A stretch of DNA of 64,000 nucleotides, from NCBI RefSeq assembly GCF_051020955.1, contig NW_027476092.1, forward strand, positions 2,406,501-2,470,500, read 5' to 3'. The notes below the pieces were generated by a model. The model saw nothing but the letters and a program-made list of their open reading frames with translations. It searched no databases and was not told the origin of the DNA. Below, piece by piece: positions 48,606-60,800 of this stretch. This DNA comes from Megalopta genalis. Its lineage: Eukaryota > Arthropoda > Insecta > Hymenoptera > Halictidae. Within the stretch, counting starts at the first letter, position 1, and the number at the start of each line of letters is the position of its first letter. Made by a program: the position numbers and the translations under genes.

Positions 48606-49495
48606 GCTCATTTGCTCATTTGCTCATTTGTTCATTTGTTCATTTTTCATTTGTTCATTTGTTCATTTGTTCATTTGTTCATTTGTTCATTATTTCATTT
48701 GTTCATTCGTTCATTCGTTCATTCGTTCATATGTTCATTTGTTCATTTGTTCATTTGTTCCTTTGTTCATTTGTTCATTTGTTCAGTTGTTGCTTTGTTC
48801 AGTTGTTAATTTGTTACTTTGTTCATTTGTTCATTTGTTCGTTTGTTCATTTGTTCGTTTGTTCATTTGTTCGTTTGTTCATTCGTTCATTTATCCATTT
48901 GTTCATTTGTTCATTTGTCCATTTGTTCATTTGTTGATTTGTAGATTTGTTCATTCGTTCATTCGTTCATTCGTTCATTGGTTCATTCGTTCATTCGTTC
49001 ATTCGTTCATTCGTTCATTCGTTCATTCGTTCATTTGTCCATTTGTCCATTTGTTCAATTGTTCATTTGTTCATTCGTTTTATTTGTTCATTTGTTCATT
49101 TGTTCATTTGTTCATTTGCTCATTTGCTCATTTGCTCATTTGCTCATTTGTTCATTTGTTCATTTGTTCATTTGTTCATTTGTTCATTTGTTCATTTGTT
49201 CATTTGTTCATTTGTTCATTTGTTCATTTGTTCATTTGTTCATTTGTTCATTTGTTCATTTGTTCATTTGCTCATTTGCTCGTTTGCTAATTTGTTCATT
49301 TGTTCATTTTTCATTTGTTCATTTGTTCATTTGTTCATTTGTTCATTTGTTCATTTGTTCATTATTTCATTTGTTCATTCGTTCATTCGTTCATTCGTTC
49401 ATATGTTCATTTGTTCATTTGTTCATTTCTTCATTTGTTCATTTGTTCATTTGTTCATTTGTTCATTTGTTCATTTGTTCAGTTGTTAATTTGTT
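48606..49495 (+). repeat. Z middle part within W context, copy 1
   Basis: GCTC triplet, ATTTTTC, ATTATTTC, short ATTCGTTC run, CATATG, CAGTTGTTGCTTTG, TTAATTTGTTACTTTG, GTTTGTTC mix, ATTTATCC, GATTTGTAG, ATTCGTTC block 48951-49035 with CATTGG, CAATTG, CGTTTTATTTG, GCTC, pure run, GCTCGTTTGCTAA. TTGCTTTG and TTACTTTG units occur only here and at 54230-54265. Confidence 0.84.
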
Positions 49496-50627
49496 CATTT
49501 GTTCATTTTCTTCATTTGTTCATTTTTTCATATGTTAATTTGTTCATTTGTTCATTTTTTTTCATTTGTTCATTTCTTCATTTTTTCATATGTTCATTTT
49601 TTCATATGTTCATTTGTTCATTTGTTCATTTGTTCATTTGCTCATTTGCTCATTTGCTCATTTGTTCATTTGTTCATTTTTCATTTGTTCATTTGTTCAT
49701 TTGTTCATTATTTCATTTGTTCATTTGTTCATTTGTTCAATTGTTCATTTGTTCATTTGTTCATTTGATCATTTGTTCATTTGTTCATTTCTTCATTTGT
49801 CCATTTGTCCATTTGTTCATTTGTCTATTTCTTCATTTGTTCATTTGTCCATTTGTTCATTTGTTCATTTGTTCATTTGATCATTTGCTCATTTGCTCAT
49901 TTGCTCATTTGCTCATTTGCTCATTTGCTAATTTGTTCATTTGTTCATTTTTCATTTGTTCATTTGTTCATTTGTTCATTTGTTCATTTGTTCATTTGTT
50001 CATTTGTTCATTTGTTCATTATTTCATTTGTTCATTCGTACATTCGTTCATTCGTTCATATGTTCATTTGTTCATTTGTTCATTTCTTCATTTGTTCATT
50101 TGTTCATTTGTTCAATTGTTCATTTGTTCATTTGTTCATTTGTTCATTTGTTCATTTGTTCATTTGTTCATTTGTTCATTTGTCTTTTTCTTCATTTGTT
50201 CATTTGTCCATTTGTTCATTTGTTCATTTGATCATTTGTTCATTTGTTCATTTGTTCATTTGTTCATGTGTCCATTTGTCCTTTTGTTCATTTGTCCATT
50301 TGTTCATTTGTTCATTTGTTCATTTGTTCATTTGTTCAATTGTTCATTTGTTCTTTTGTTCATTTGTTCATTTGCTTATTTGTTCATTTGTTCATTTGTT
50401 CATTTGTTCAGTTGTTAATTTGTTCATTTGTTCATTTTTTTTCGTTTGTTCATTTGTTCATTTTTTCATATGTTCATTTGTTCATTTGTTCATTTGCTCA
50501 TTTGCTCATTTGCTCATTTGTTCATTTGTTCATTTGTTCATTTTTCATTTGTTCATTTGTTCGTTTGTTCATTTGTTCATTATTTCATTTGTTCATTTGT
50601 TCATTTGTTCAATTGTTCATTTGTTAA
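49496..50627 (+). repeat. K-like rounds with long-T units
   Basis: Unusual units TTTTCTTCATTTG and TTTTTTTTC near 49505-49565, TTTTTTCATATG twice, GCTC runs, ATTATTTC twice, CATTCGTACATTCG near 50035, GTCTTTTTCTTC near 50180, CATGTGTCC and GTCCTTTTG near 50266-50285, then TTTTTTTTCGTTTG near 50438. The last recurs at 50918-50932. No close second copy of the whole segment is seen. Confidence 0.8.
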
Positions 50628-51873
50628 TTGGTTCATTTGATCATTTGTTCATTTGTTCATTTCTTCATTTGTCCATTTGTCCATTTGTTCATTTGCCTAT
50701 TTCTTCATTTGTTCATTTGTCCATTTGTCCATTTGTTCATTTGTCTATTTCTTCATTTGTTCATTTGTCCATTTGTTCATTTGTTCATTTGTTCATTTGT
50801 TCATTTGTTCATTTGTTCAATTGTTCATTTGTTCTTTTGTTCATTTGTTCATTTGCTTATTTGTTCATTTGTTCATTTGTTCATTTGTTCAGTTGTTAAT
50901 TTGTTCATTTGTTCATTTTTTTTCGTTTGTTCATTTGTTCATTTTTTCATATGTTCATTTGTTCATTTGTTCATTTGCTCATTTGCTCATTTGCTCATTT
51001 GTTCATTTGTTCATTTGTTCATTTTTCATTTGTTCATTAGTTCATTTGTTCATTCTTCACTTGTTCATTTGTTCATTTGTCCATTCTTCATTTGTTCATT
51101 TGTACAATTGTTCATTTGTTCATTTGTTCATTTGTTCATTTGTTCATTTGATCATTTGTTCATTTGTTCATTTGTTCATTTGTCCATTTGTTCATTTGTT
51201 CATTTGTTCATTTGTTCATTAGTTCATTTGTTCATTTGTTCATTTGTTCATTTGTTCATTTGTTCATTAGTTCATTTGTCCATTTGTTCATTTGTTCATT
51301 TGTTCATTCTTCACTTGTTGATTTGTTCATTTGTTCATTCTTCATTTGTTCATTTGTACAATTGTTCATTTGTTCATTTGTTCATTTGTTCATTTGTTCA
51401 TTTGTTCATTTGTTCATATGTTCATTTGTTCATTTGTTCATTTGTTCATTTGTTCATTAGTTCATTTGTCCATTTGTTCATTTGTTCATTTGTTCATTCT
51501 TCACTTGTTCATTTGTTCATTTGTCCATTCTTCATTTGTTCATTTGTACAATTGTTCATTTGTTCATTTGTTCATTTGTTCATTTGATCATTTGTTCATT
51601 TGTTCATTTGTTCATTTGTTCATTTGTTCATTTGTTCATTTGTCCATTTGTTCATTTGTTCATTTGTTCATTAGTTCATTAGTTCATTTGTTCATTTGTT
51701 CATTTGTTCATTTGTTCATTTGTTCATTTGTTCATTTGTTCAATTTTCATTTGTTCATTTGTTCATTTGTTCATTTGTTCATTTGTTCATTTGTTCATTT
51801 GTTCATTTGTTCATTTGTTCATTTGTTCATTTGTTCATTTGTTCATTTGTTCATTTGTTCATTTGTTCATTTG
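50628..51873 (+). repeat. Z right end with inserted K-like round
   Basis: TTAATTGG, TCTATTTCTTC twice (one as GCCTATTTC near 50696), then an inserted CAATTG, GCTTATTTG, CAGTTGTTAA, TTTTTTTTCG, TTTTTTCATATG, GCTC, ATTTTTC round that repeats 50340-50540 about 480 bp later, then the ATTCTTC triplet and CAATTTTC to GAAC. Confidence 0.83.
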
Positions 51874-52770
51874 AACATTTGTTCATTCGCTTTATTTGTT
51901 CATTCGTTCATTAGTTCATTTGTTCATTAGTTCATTTGTCCATTTGTGCATTTGTTCACTTGTTCATTTTTTCATTTGTTCGTTTGTTCATTTGTTCGTT
52001 TGTTCGTTTGTTCGTTTGTTCATTTGTTGATTTGTTCATTTGTTCGTTTGTTCATTTGTTGATTTGTTCATTTGTTCATTTGTTCGTTTGTTCATTTGTT
52101 CGTTTGTTCGTTTGTTCGTTTGTTCATTTGTTCATTGGTTCATTTGTTCATTTGTTCATTTGTTCATTTGTTCATTTGTTCATTCGTTCATTCGTTCACT
52201 TGTTCACTCGTTCACTTGTTCACTTGTTCATTTGTTCATTTGTTCATTCGTTCATTCGTTCACTTGTTCATTCGTTCACTTGTTCAATTGTTCATTTGTT
52301 CTTTTGTTCATTTGTTCATTTGCTTATTTGTTCATTTGTTCATTTGTTCATTTGTTCAGTTGTTAATTTGTTAATTTGTTCATTTGTTCACTTGTTCACT
52401 TGTTCATTTGTTCACTTGTTCATTTGTTCATATGTTCATTTGTTCATTTGTTCATATGTTCATTTGTTCATTTGTTCATTTGTTCATTTGTTCATTTGTT
52501 CATTTGTTCATCTGTTCATTTGTTCATTTGTTCATTTGTTCATTTGTTCATTTGTTCTTTTGTTCATTTGTTCATTTGTTCATTTGTTCATTTGTTCATT
52601 TGTTCATTCTTCATTTGTTCATTCTTCATTTGTTCATTTGTTCATTTGTTCATTTGTTCATTTGTTCATTTGTTCATTTTTCATTTGCTCATTTGTTCAT
52701 TTGTTCATTTGTTCATTATTTCATTTGTTCATTTGTTCATTTGTGCATTTGTTCATTTGTTCATTTGTTC
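51874..52770 (+). repeat. M module, copy 6
   Basis: GAAC (51874) to GTGC near 52743, offset 5516-5524 bp from the copy at 46358. Private: an extra CACTTG near 52413, doubled ATTCTTC near 52605-52627, and TTTTTCATTTGCTC near 52680 with the GCTC triplet lost. Confidence 0.85.
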
Positions 52771-54040
52771 ATTTTTTCATATGTTCATTTGTTCATTTGT
52801 TCATTTGCTCATTTGCTCATTTGCTCATTTGTTCATTTGTTCATTTTTCATTTGTTCATTTGTTCATTATTTCATTTGTTAATTTGTTCATTTGTTCATT
52901 TGATCATTTGTTCATTTGTTAATTTTTTCATATGTTCATTTGTTCATTTGTTCATTTGCTCATTTGCTCATTTGCTCATTTGTTCATTTGTTCATTTTTC
53001 ATTTGTTCATTTGTTCATTTGTTCATTTGTTCATTATTTCATTTGTTCATTTGTTCATTTGTTCATTTGTTCAATTGTTCATTTGTTCATTTGTTCATTT
53101 GATCATTTGTTCATTTGTTCATTTGTTCATTTGTTAATTTTTTCATATGTTCATTTGTTCATTTGTTCATTTGCTCATTTGCTCATTTGCTCATTTGTTC
53201 ATTTGTTCATTTTTCATTTGTTCATTCGTTCATTTGTTCATTATTTCATTTGTTCATTTGTTCATTTGTTCAATTGTTCATTTGTTCATTTGTTCATTTG
53301 TTCATTTGTCCATTTGTTCATTTGTTCATTTGTTCATTTGTTCAGTTGTTCATTTCTTCATTTGTTCATTTGTTCATTTGTTCATTTGTTCTTTTGTTCA
53401 TTTGTTCATTTGTTCATTTGTTCATTCTTCATTTGTTCATTTGTTCATTTGTTCATTTGTTCATTTGTTCATGTGCTCATTTGCTCATTTGCTCATTTGT
53501 TCATTTGTTCATTTTTCATTTGTTCATTTGTTCATTTGTTCATTTGTTCATTTGTTCATTATTTCATTTGTTCATTTGTTCATTTGTTCATTTGTTCATT
53601 TGTTCATTTGTTCATTTGTTCAATTGTTCATTTGTTCTTTTGTTCATTTGTTCATTTGTTATTTGTTCATTTGTTCATTTGTTCAGTTGTTAATTTGTTC
53701 AGTTGTTCATTTTTTTTCATTTGTTCATTTGTTAATTTTTTCATATGTTCATTTGTTCATTTGTTCATTTGCTCATTTGCTCATTTGCTCATTTGTTCCT
53801 TTGTTCATTTTTCATTTGTTCATTTGTTCATTTGTTCATTTGTTCATTATTTCATTTGTTCATTTGTTCATTTGTTCATTTGTTCAATTGTTCATTTGTT
53901 CATTTGTTCATTTGATCATTTGTTCATTTGTTCATTTCTTCATTTGTCCATTTGTCCATTTGTTCATTTGTCTATTTCTTCATTTGTTCATTTGTACATT
54001 TGTTCATTTGTTCATTTGATCATTTGTTCATTTGTTCATT
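52771..54040 (+). repeat. W module, copy 2
   Basis: Matches 47251-48605 (for example TCTATTTC 48519 and 53971). It has CATGTGCTC without the CTTCATATGCTC pair, GTTCATTCGTTC near 53224 and TTCCTTTG near 53797 as private changes. Confidence 0.82.
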
Positions 54041-54885
54041 TGTTCATTTGCTCATTTGCTCATTTGCTCATTTGCTCATTTGTTCATTTGTTCATTTTTC
54101 ATTTGTTCATTTGTTCATTTGTTCATTTGTTCATTATTTCATTTGTTCATTCGTTCATTCGTTCATTCGTTCATATGTTCATTTGTTCATTTGTTCATTT
54201 GTTCCTTTGTTCATTTGTTCATTTGTTCAGTTGTTGCTTTGTACAGTTGTTAATTTGTTACTTTGTTCATTTGTTCATTTGTTCGTTTGTTCATTTGTTC
54301 GTTTGTTCATTTGTTCGTTTGTTCATTTGTTCGTTTGTTCATTCGTTCATTTATCCATTTGTTCATTTGTTCATTTGTCCATTTGTTCATTTGTTGATTT
54401 GTAGATTTGTTCATTCGTTCATTCGTTCATTCGTTCATTGGTTCATTCGTTCATTCGTTCATTCGTTCATTCGTTCATTCGTTCATTCGTTCATTCGTTC
54501 ATTCGTTCATTTGTCCATTTGTCCATTTGTTCAATTGTTCATTTGTTCATTCGTTTTATTTGTTCATTTGTTCATTTGTTCATTTGCTCATTTGCTCATT
54601 TGCTCATTTGCTCATTTGTTCATTTGTTCATTTGTTCATTTGTTCATTTGTTCATTTGTTCATTTGTTCATTTGTTCATTTGTTCATTTGTTCATTTGTT
54701 CATTTGTTCATTTGTTCATTTGCTCATTTGCTCATTTGCTCATTTGCTCGTTTGCTAATTTGTTCATTTGTTCATTTTTCATTTGTTCATTTGTTCATTT
54801 GTTCATTTGTTCATTTGTTCATTTGTTCATTATTTCATTTGTTCATTCGTTCATTCGTTCATTCGTTCATATGTTCATTTGTTCA
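54041..54885 (+). repeat. Z middle part within W context, copy 2
   Basis: Matches 48606-49420 with offset 5460-5468 bp, including TTGCTTTG and TTACTTTG. GTACAGTTG near 54241 replaces GTTCAGTTG. ATTCGTTC block 54411-54512. It ends in ATTATTTC, short ATTCGTTC run and CATATG, then breaks at about 54885. Confidence 0.84.
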
Positions 54886-57800
54886 TTTGTCCATTTGTTC
54901 AATTGTTCATTTGTTCATTCGTTTTATTTGTTCATTTGTTCATTTGTTCATTTGTTCATTTGTTCATTTGCTCATTTGCTCATTTGCTCATTTGTTCATT
55001 TGTTAATTTGTTCATTTGTTCATTTCTTCATTTGTTCATTTCTTCATTTGTTCATTTGTTCATTTGTTCATTTGTTCATTTGTTCATTTGTTCATTTGTT
55101 CATTTGTTCATTTGTTCAGTTGTTCATTTGTTCATTTGTTCATTTGTTCATTTGTTCATTTGTTCATTTGTTCATTTGTTCATTTGCTCATTTGCTCATT
55201 TGCTCATTTGCTCATTTGCTCATTTGCTCATTTGCTCATTTGCTCATTTGCTAATTTGTTCATTTGTTCATTTTTCATTTGTTCATTTGTTCATTTGTTC
55301 ATTTGCTCATTTGTTCATTTGTTCATTTTTCATTTGTTCATTTGTTCATTTGTTCATTTGTTCATTATTTCATTTGTTCATTTGTTCATTTGTTCAATTG
55401 TTCATTTGTTAATTGGTTCATTTGATCATTTGTTCATTTGTTCATTTCTTCATTTGTCCATTTGTCCATTTGTTCATTTGTCTATTTCTTCATTTGTTCA
55501 TTTGTCCATTTGTCCATTTGTTCATTTGTCTATTTCTTCATTTGTTCATTTGTCCATTTGTTCATTTGTTCATTTGTTCATTTGTTCATTTGTTCATATG
55601 TTCATTTGTTCATTTGTCCATTTGTTCATTTGTTCATTTGTTCATTTGTTCATTTGTTCATATGTTCATTTGTTCATTTGTTCATTTGTTCATTTGTTCA
55701 TTAGTTCATTTGTCCATTTGTTCATTTGTTCATTTGTTCATTCTTCACTTGTTCATTTGTTCATTTGCCCATTCTTCATTTGTTCATTCGTACAATTGTT
55801 CATTTGTTCATTTGTTCATTTGTTCATTTGTTCATTTGATCATTTGTTCATTTGTTCATTTGTTCATTTGTCCATTTGATCATTTGTTCATTTGTTCATT
55901 TGTTCATTAGTTCATTTGTTCATTTGTTCATTTGTTCATTTGTTCATTTGTTCATTAGTTCATTTGTCCATTTGTTCATTTGTTCATTTGTTCATTCTTC
56001 ACTTGTTGATTTGTTCATTTGTTCATTCTTCATTTGTTCATTTGTACAATTGTTCATTTGTTCATTTGTTCATTTGTTCATTTGTTCATTTGTTCATTTG
56101 TTCATTTGTTCATATGTTCATTTGTTCATTTGTTCATTTGTTCATTTGTTCATTAGTTCATTTGTCCATTTGTTCATTTGTTCATTTGTTCATTCTTCAC
56201 TTGTTCATTTGTTCATTTGTCCATTCTTCATTTGTTCATTTGTACAATTGTTCATTTGTTCATTTGTTCATTTGTTCATTTGATCATTTGTTCATTTGTT
56301 CATTTGTTCATTTGTTCATTTGTTCATTTGTTCATTTGTTCATTTGTCCATTTGTTCATTTGTTCATTTGTTCATTTGTTCATTTGTTCATTAGTTCATT
56401 TGTTCATTTGTTCATTTGTTCATTTGTTCATTTGTTCATTTGTTCATTTGTTCATTTGTTCATTTGTTCAATTTTCATTTGTTCATTTGTTCATTTGTTC
56501 ATTTGTTCATTTGTTCATTTGTTCATTTGTTCATTTCTTCATTTGTTCATTTGTTCATTTGTTCATTTGTTCATTTGTTCATTTGAACATTTGTTCATTC
56601 GCTTTATTTGTTCATTCGTTCATTAGTTCATTTGTTCATTAGTTCATTTGTCCATTTGTGCATTTGTTCACTTGTTCATTTTTTCATTTGTTCGTTTGTT
56701 CATTTGTTCGTTTGTTCGTTTGTTCGTTTGTTCATTTGTTGATTTGTTCATTTGTTCGTTTGTTCATTTGATGATTTGTTCATTTGTTCATTTGTTCGTT
56801 TGTTCATTTGTTCGTTTGTTCGTTTGTTCGTTTGTTCATTTGTTCATTGGTTCATTTGTTCATTTGTTCATTTGTTCATTTGTTCATTCGTTCATTCGTT
56901 CACTTGTTCACTCGTTCACTTGTTCACTTGTTCATTTGTTCATTTGTTCATTCGTTCATTCGTTCACTTGTTCATTCGTTCACTTGTTCAATTGTTCATT
57001 TGTTCTTTAGTTCATTTGTTCATTTGCTTATTTGTTCATTTGTTCATTTGTTCATTTGTTCAGTTGTTAATTTGTTAATTTGTTCATTTGTTCACTTGTT
57101 CACTTGTTCATTTGTTCATATGTTGATTTGTTCATTTGTTCATATGTTCATTTGTTCATTTGTTCATTTGTTCATTTGTTCATTTGTTCATTTGTTCATC
57201 TGTTCATTTGTTCATTTGTTCATTTGTTCATTTGTTCATTTGTTCATTCGTTCTTTTGTTCATTTGTTCATTTGTTCATTTGTTCATTTGTTCATTCTTC
57301 ATTTGTTCATTTGTTCATTTGTTCATTTGTTCATTTGTTCATTTGTTCATTTGCTCATTTGCTCATTTGCTCATTTGTTCATTTGTTCATTTTTCATTTG
57401 TTCATTTGTTCATTTGTTCATTTGTTCATTATTTCATTTGTTCATTTGTTCATTTGTGCATTTGTTCATTTCTTCATTTGTTCATTTGTCCATTTGTCCA
57501 TTTGTTCATTTGTTCATTTGTTCATTTGTTCATTTGTTCATTTGTTCATTTGTTCATTTGTTCATTTGTTCATTTGTTCATTTGATCATTTGATCATTTG
57601 TTCATTTGTTCATTTGTTCATTTGTCCATTTGTCCATTTGTCCATTTGTCCATTTGTTCATTTGTTCATTTGTTCATTTGTTCATATGTTCATTTGTTCA
57701 TTTGTTCATTTGTTCATTTGTTCATTTGTTCATTTGTTCATTTGTTCATTTGTTCATTTGTTCATTTGTTCATTTGTTCATTTGTTCATTTGTTCATTTG

Positions 57801-60800
57801 TTCATTTGTTCATTTGTTCATTCGCTTTATTTGTTCATTCGTTTTATTTGTTCATTTGTTCATTAGTTCATTTGTCCATTTGTGCATTTGTTCACTTGTT
57901 CATTTGTTCATTTGTTCGTTTGTTCATTTGTTCGTTTGTTCGTTTGTTCGTTTGTTCATTTGTTGATTTGTTCATTTGTTCATTTGTTCATTTGTTCATT
58001 TGTTCGTTTGTTCATTTGTTCGTTTGTTCGTTTGTTCGTTTGTTCATTTGTTCATTGGTTCATTTGTTCATTTGTTCATTTGTTCATTTGTTCATTTGTT
58101 CATTCGTTCATGCGTTCACTTGTTCACTCGTTCACTTGTTCACTTGTTCATTCGTTCATTTGTTCATTCGTTCATTCGTTCACTTGTTCATTCGTTCACT
58201 TGTTCAATTGTTCATTTGTTCTTTTGTTCATTTGTTCATTTGCTTATTTGTTCATTTGTTCATTTGTTCATTTGTTCAGTTGTTAATTTGTTAATTTGTT
58301 CATTTGTTCACTTGTTCACTTGTTCATTTGTTCATATGTTCATTTGTTCATTTGTTCATATGTTCATTTGTTCATATGTTCATATGTTCATTTGTTCATT
58401 TGTTCATTTGTTCATTTGTTCATTTGTTCATTTGTTCATTTGTTCATTTGTTCATTTGTTCATTATTTCATTTGTTCATTTGTTCATTTGTTCATTTGTT
58501 CATTTGTTCATTTGTTCAATTGTTCATTTGTTCTTTTGTTCATTTGTTCTTTTGCTTATTTGTTCATTTGTTCATTTGTTCATTTGTTCAGTTGTTAATT
58601 TGTTCATTTGTTCATTTTTTTCATTTGTTCATTTGTTAATTTTTTCATATGTTCATTTGTTCATTTGTTCATTTGTTCGTTTGTTCATTTGTTCGTTTGT
58701 TCGTTTGTTCGTTTGTTCATTTGTTCATTGGTTCATTTGTTCATTTGTTCATTTGTTCATTTGTTCATTTGTTCATTCGTTCATGCGTTCACTTGTTCTC
58801 TCGTTCACTTGTTCACTTGTTCATTTGTTCATTTGTTCATTCGTTCATTTGTTCATTTGTTCATTTGTTCATTTGTTCATTTGTTCATTTGTTCATTTGT
58901 TCATTTGTTCATTTGTTCATTTGTTCATTTGTTCATTTGTTCATTTGTTCATTTGTTCATTTGTTCATTTGTTCATTTGTTCATTTGAACATTTGTTCAT
59001 TCGCTTTATTTGTTCATTCGTTTTATTTGTTCATTTGTTCATTAGTTCATTTGTCCATTTGTGCATTTGTTCACTTGTTCATTTGTTCATTTGTTCGTTT
59101 GTTCATTTGTTCGTTTGTTCGTTTGTTCGTTTGTTCATTTGTTGATTTGTTCATTTGTTCATTTGTTCATTTGTTCATTTGTTCGTTTGTTCATTTGTTC
59201 GTTTGTTCGTTTGTTCATTTGTTCATTGGTTCATTTGTTCATTTGTTCATTTGTTCATTTGTTCATTTGTTCATTCGTTCATGCGTTCACTTGTTCACTC
59301 GTTCACTTGTTCACTTGTTCATTTGTTCATTTGTTCATTCGTTCATTCGTTCACTTGTTCATTCGTTCACTTGTTCAATTGTTCATTTGTTCTTTTGTTC
59401 ATTTGTTCATTTGCTTATTTGTTCATTTGTTCATTTGTTCATTTGTTCAGTTGTTAATTTGTTAATTTGTTCATTTGTTCACTTGTTCACTTGTTCATTT
59501 GTTCATATGTTCATTTGTTCATTTGTTCATATGTTCATTTGTTCATATGTTCATATGTTCATTTGTTCATTTGTTCATTTGTTCATTTGTTCATTTGTTC
59601 ATTTGTTCATTTGTTCATTTGTTCATTATTTCATTTGTTCATTTGTTCATTTGTTCATTTGTTCATTTGTTCATTTGTTCATTTGTTCAATTGTTCATTT
59701 GTTCTTTTGTTCATTTGTTCTTTTGCTTATTTGTTCATTTGTTCATTTGTTCATTTGTTCATTTGTTCAGTTGTTAATTTGTTCATTTGTTCATTTTTTT
59801 CATTTGTTCATTTGTTAATTTTTTCATATGTTCATTTGTTCATTTGCTCATTTGCTCATTTGCTCATTTGTTCATTTGCTCATTTGCTCATTTGCTCATT
59901 TGTTCATTTGTTCATTTTTCATTTGTTCATTTGTTCATTTGTTCATTATTTCATTTGTTCATTTGTTCATTTGATCATTTGTTCATTTGTTCATTTTTTC
60001 AATTGTTCCTTTGTTCATTTGATCATTTGTTCATTTGTTCATTTGTTCATTTGTCCATTTGTTCATTTGTTCATTTGTCTATTTGTTCATTTGTTCATTT
60101 GTCCATTTGTTCATTTGTTCATTTGATCATTTGTTCATTTGTTCATTTGTCCATTTGTCCATTTGTCCATTTGTCCATTTGTTCATTTGTCCATTTGTTC
60201 ATTTATTCATTTGTTCATTTGTTCAGTTGTTCATTTGTCCATTTGTCCATTTGTCCATTTGTTCATTTGTCCATTTGTCCATTTGTTCATTTGTTCATTT
60301 GTCCATTTGTTCATTTGTTCATTTGTTCATTTGTTCATTTGTTCATTTGTTCACTTGTTCATTAGTTCATTTGTTCCTTTGTTCTTTTGTTCATTTGTTC
60401 ATTTGTTCATTTGTTCATTCTTCATTTGTTCATTTGTTCATTTGTTCATTTGTTCATTTGTCCATTTGTCCATTTGTCCATTTGTTCATTTGTCCATTTG
60501 TCCATTTGTTCATTTGTTCATTTGTCCATTTGTTCATTTGTTCATTTTTCATTTGTTCATTTGTTCATTTGTTCATTTGTTCATTATTTCATTTGTTCAT
60601 TCGTTCACTTGTTCATTCGTTCACTTGTTCATTCGTTCACTTGTTCACTTGTTCATTTGTTCATTTGTTCATTTGTTCATTCGTTCATTCGTTCACTTGT
60701 TCATTCGTTCACTTCTTCAATTGTTCATTTGTTCTTTTTTTCATTTGTTCATTTGCTTATTTGTTCATTTGTTTCATTTGTTCATTTGTTCATTTGTTCA

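Noticed and set aside
52384..55254. 956-codon plus-strand open frame, and similar long frames at 2854-5052, 8942-11053 and 39940-42114
   Set aside because: They consist only of ICSFVHLF-type cycles, overlap equally long frames in the other two phases, cross module boundaries, and end wherever a variant unit supplies a stop. They are a result of the stop-free 8-bp unit, not evidence of a gene.
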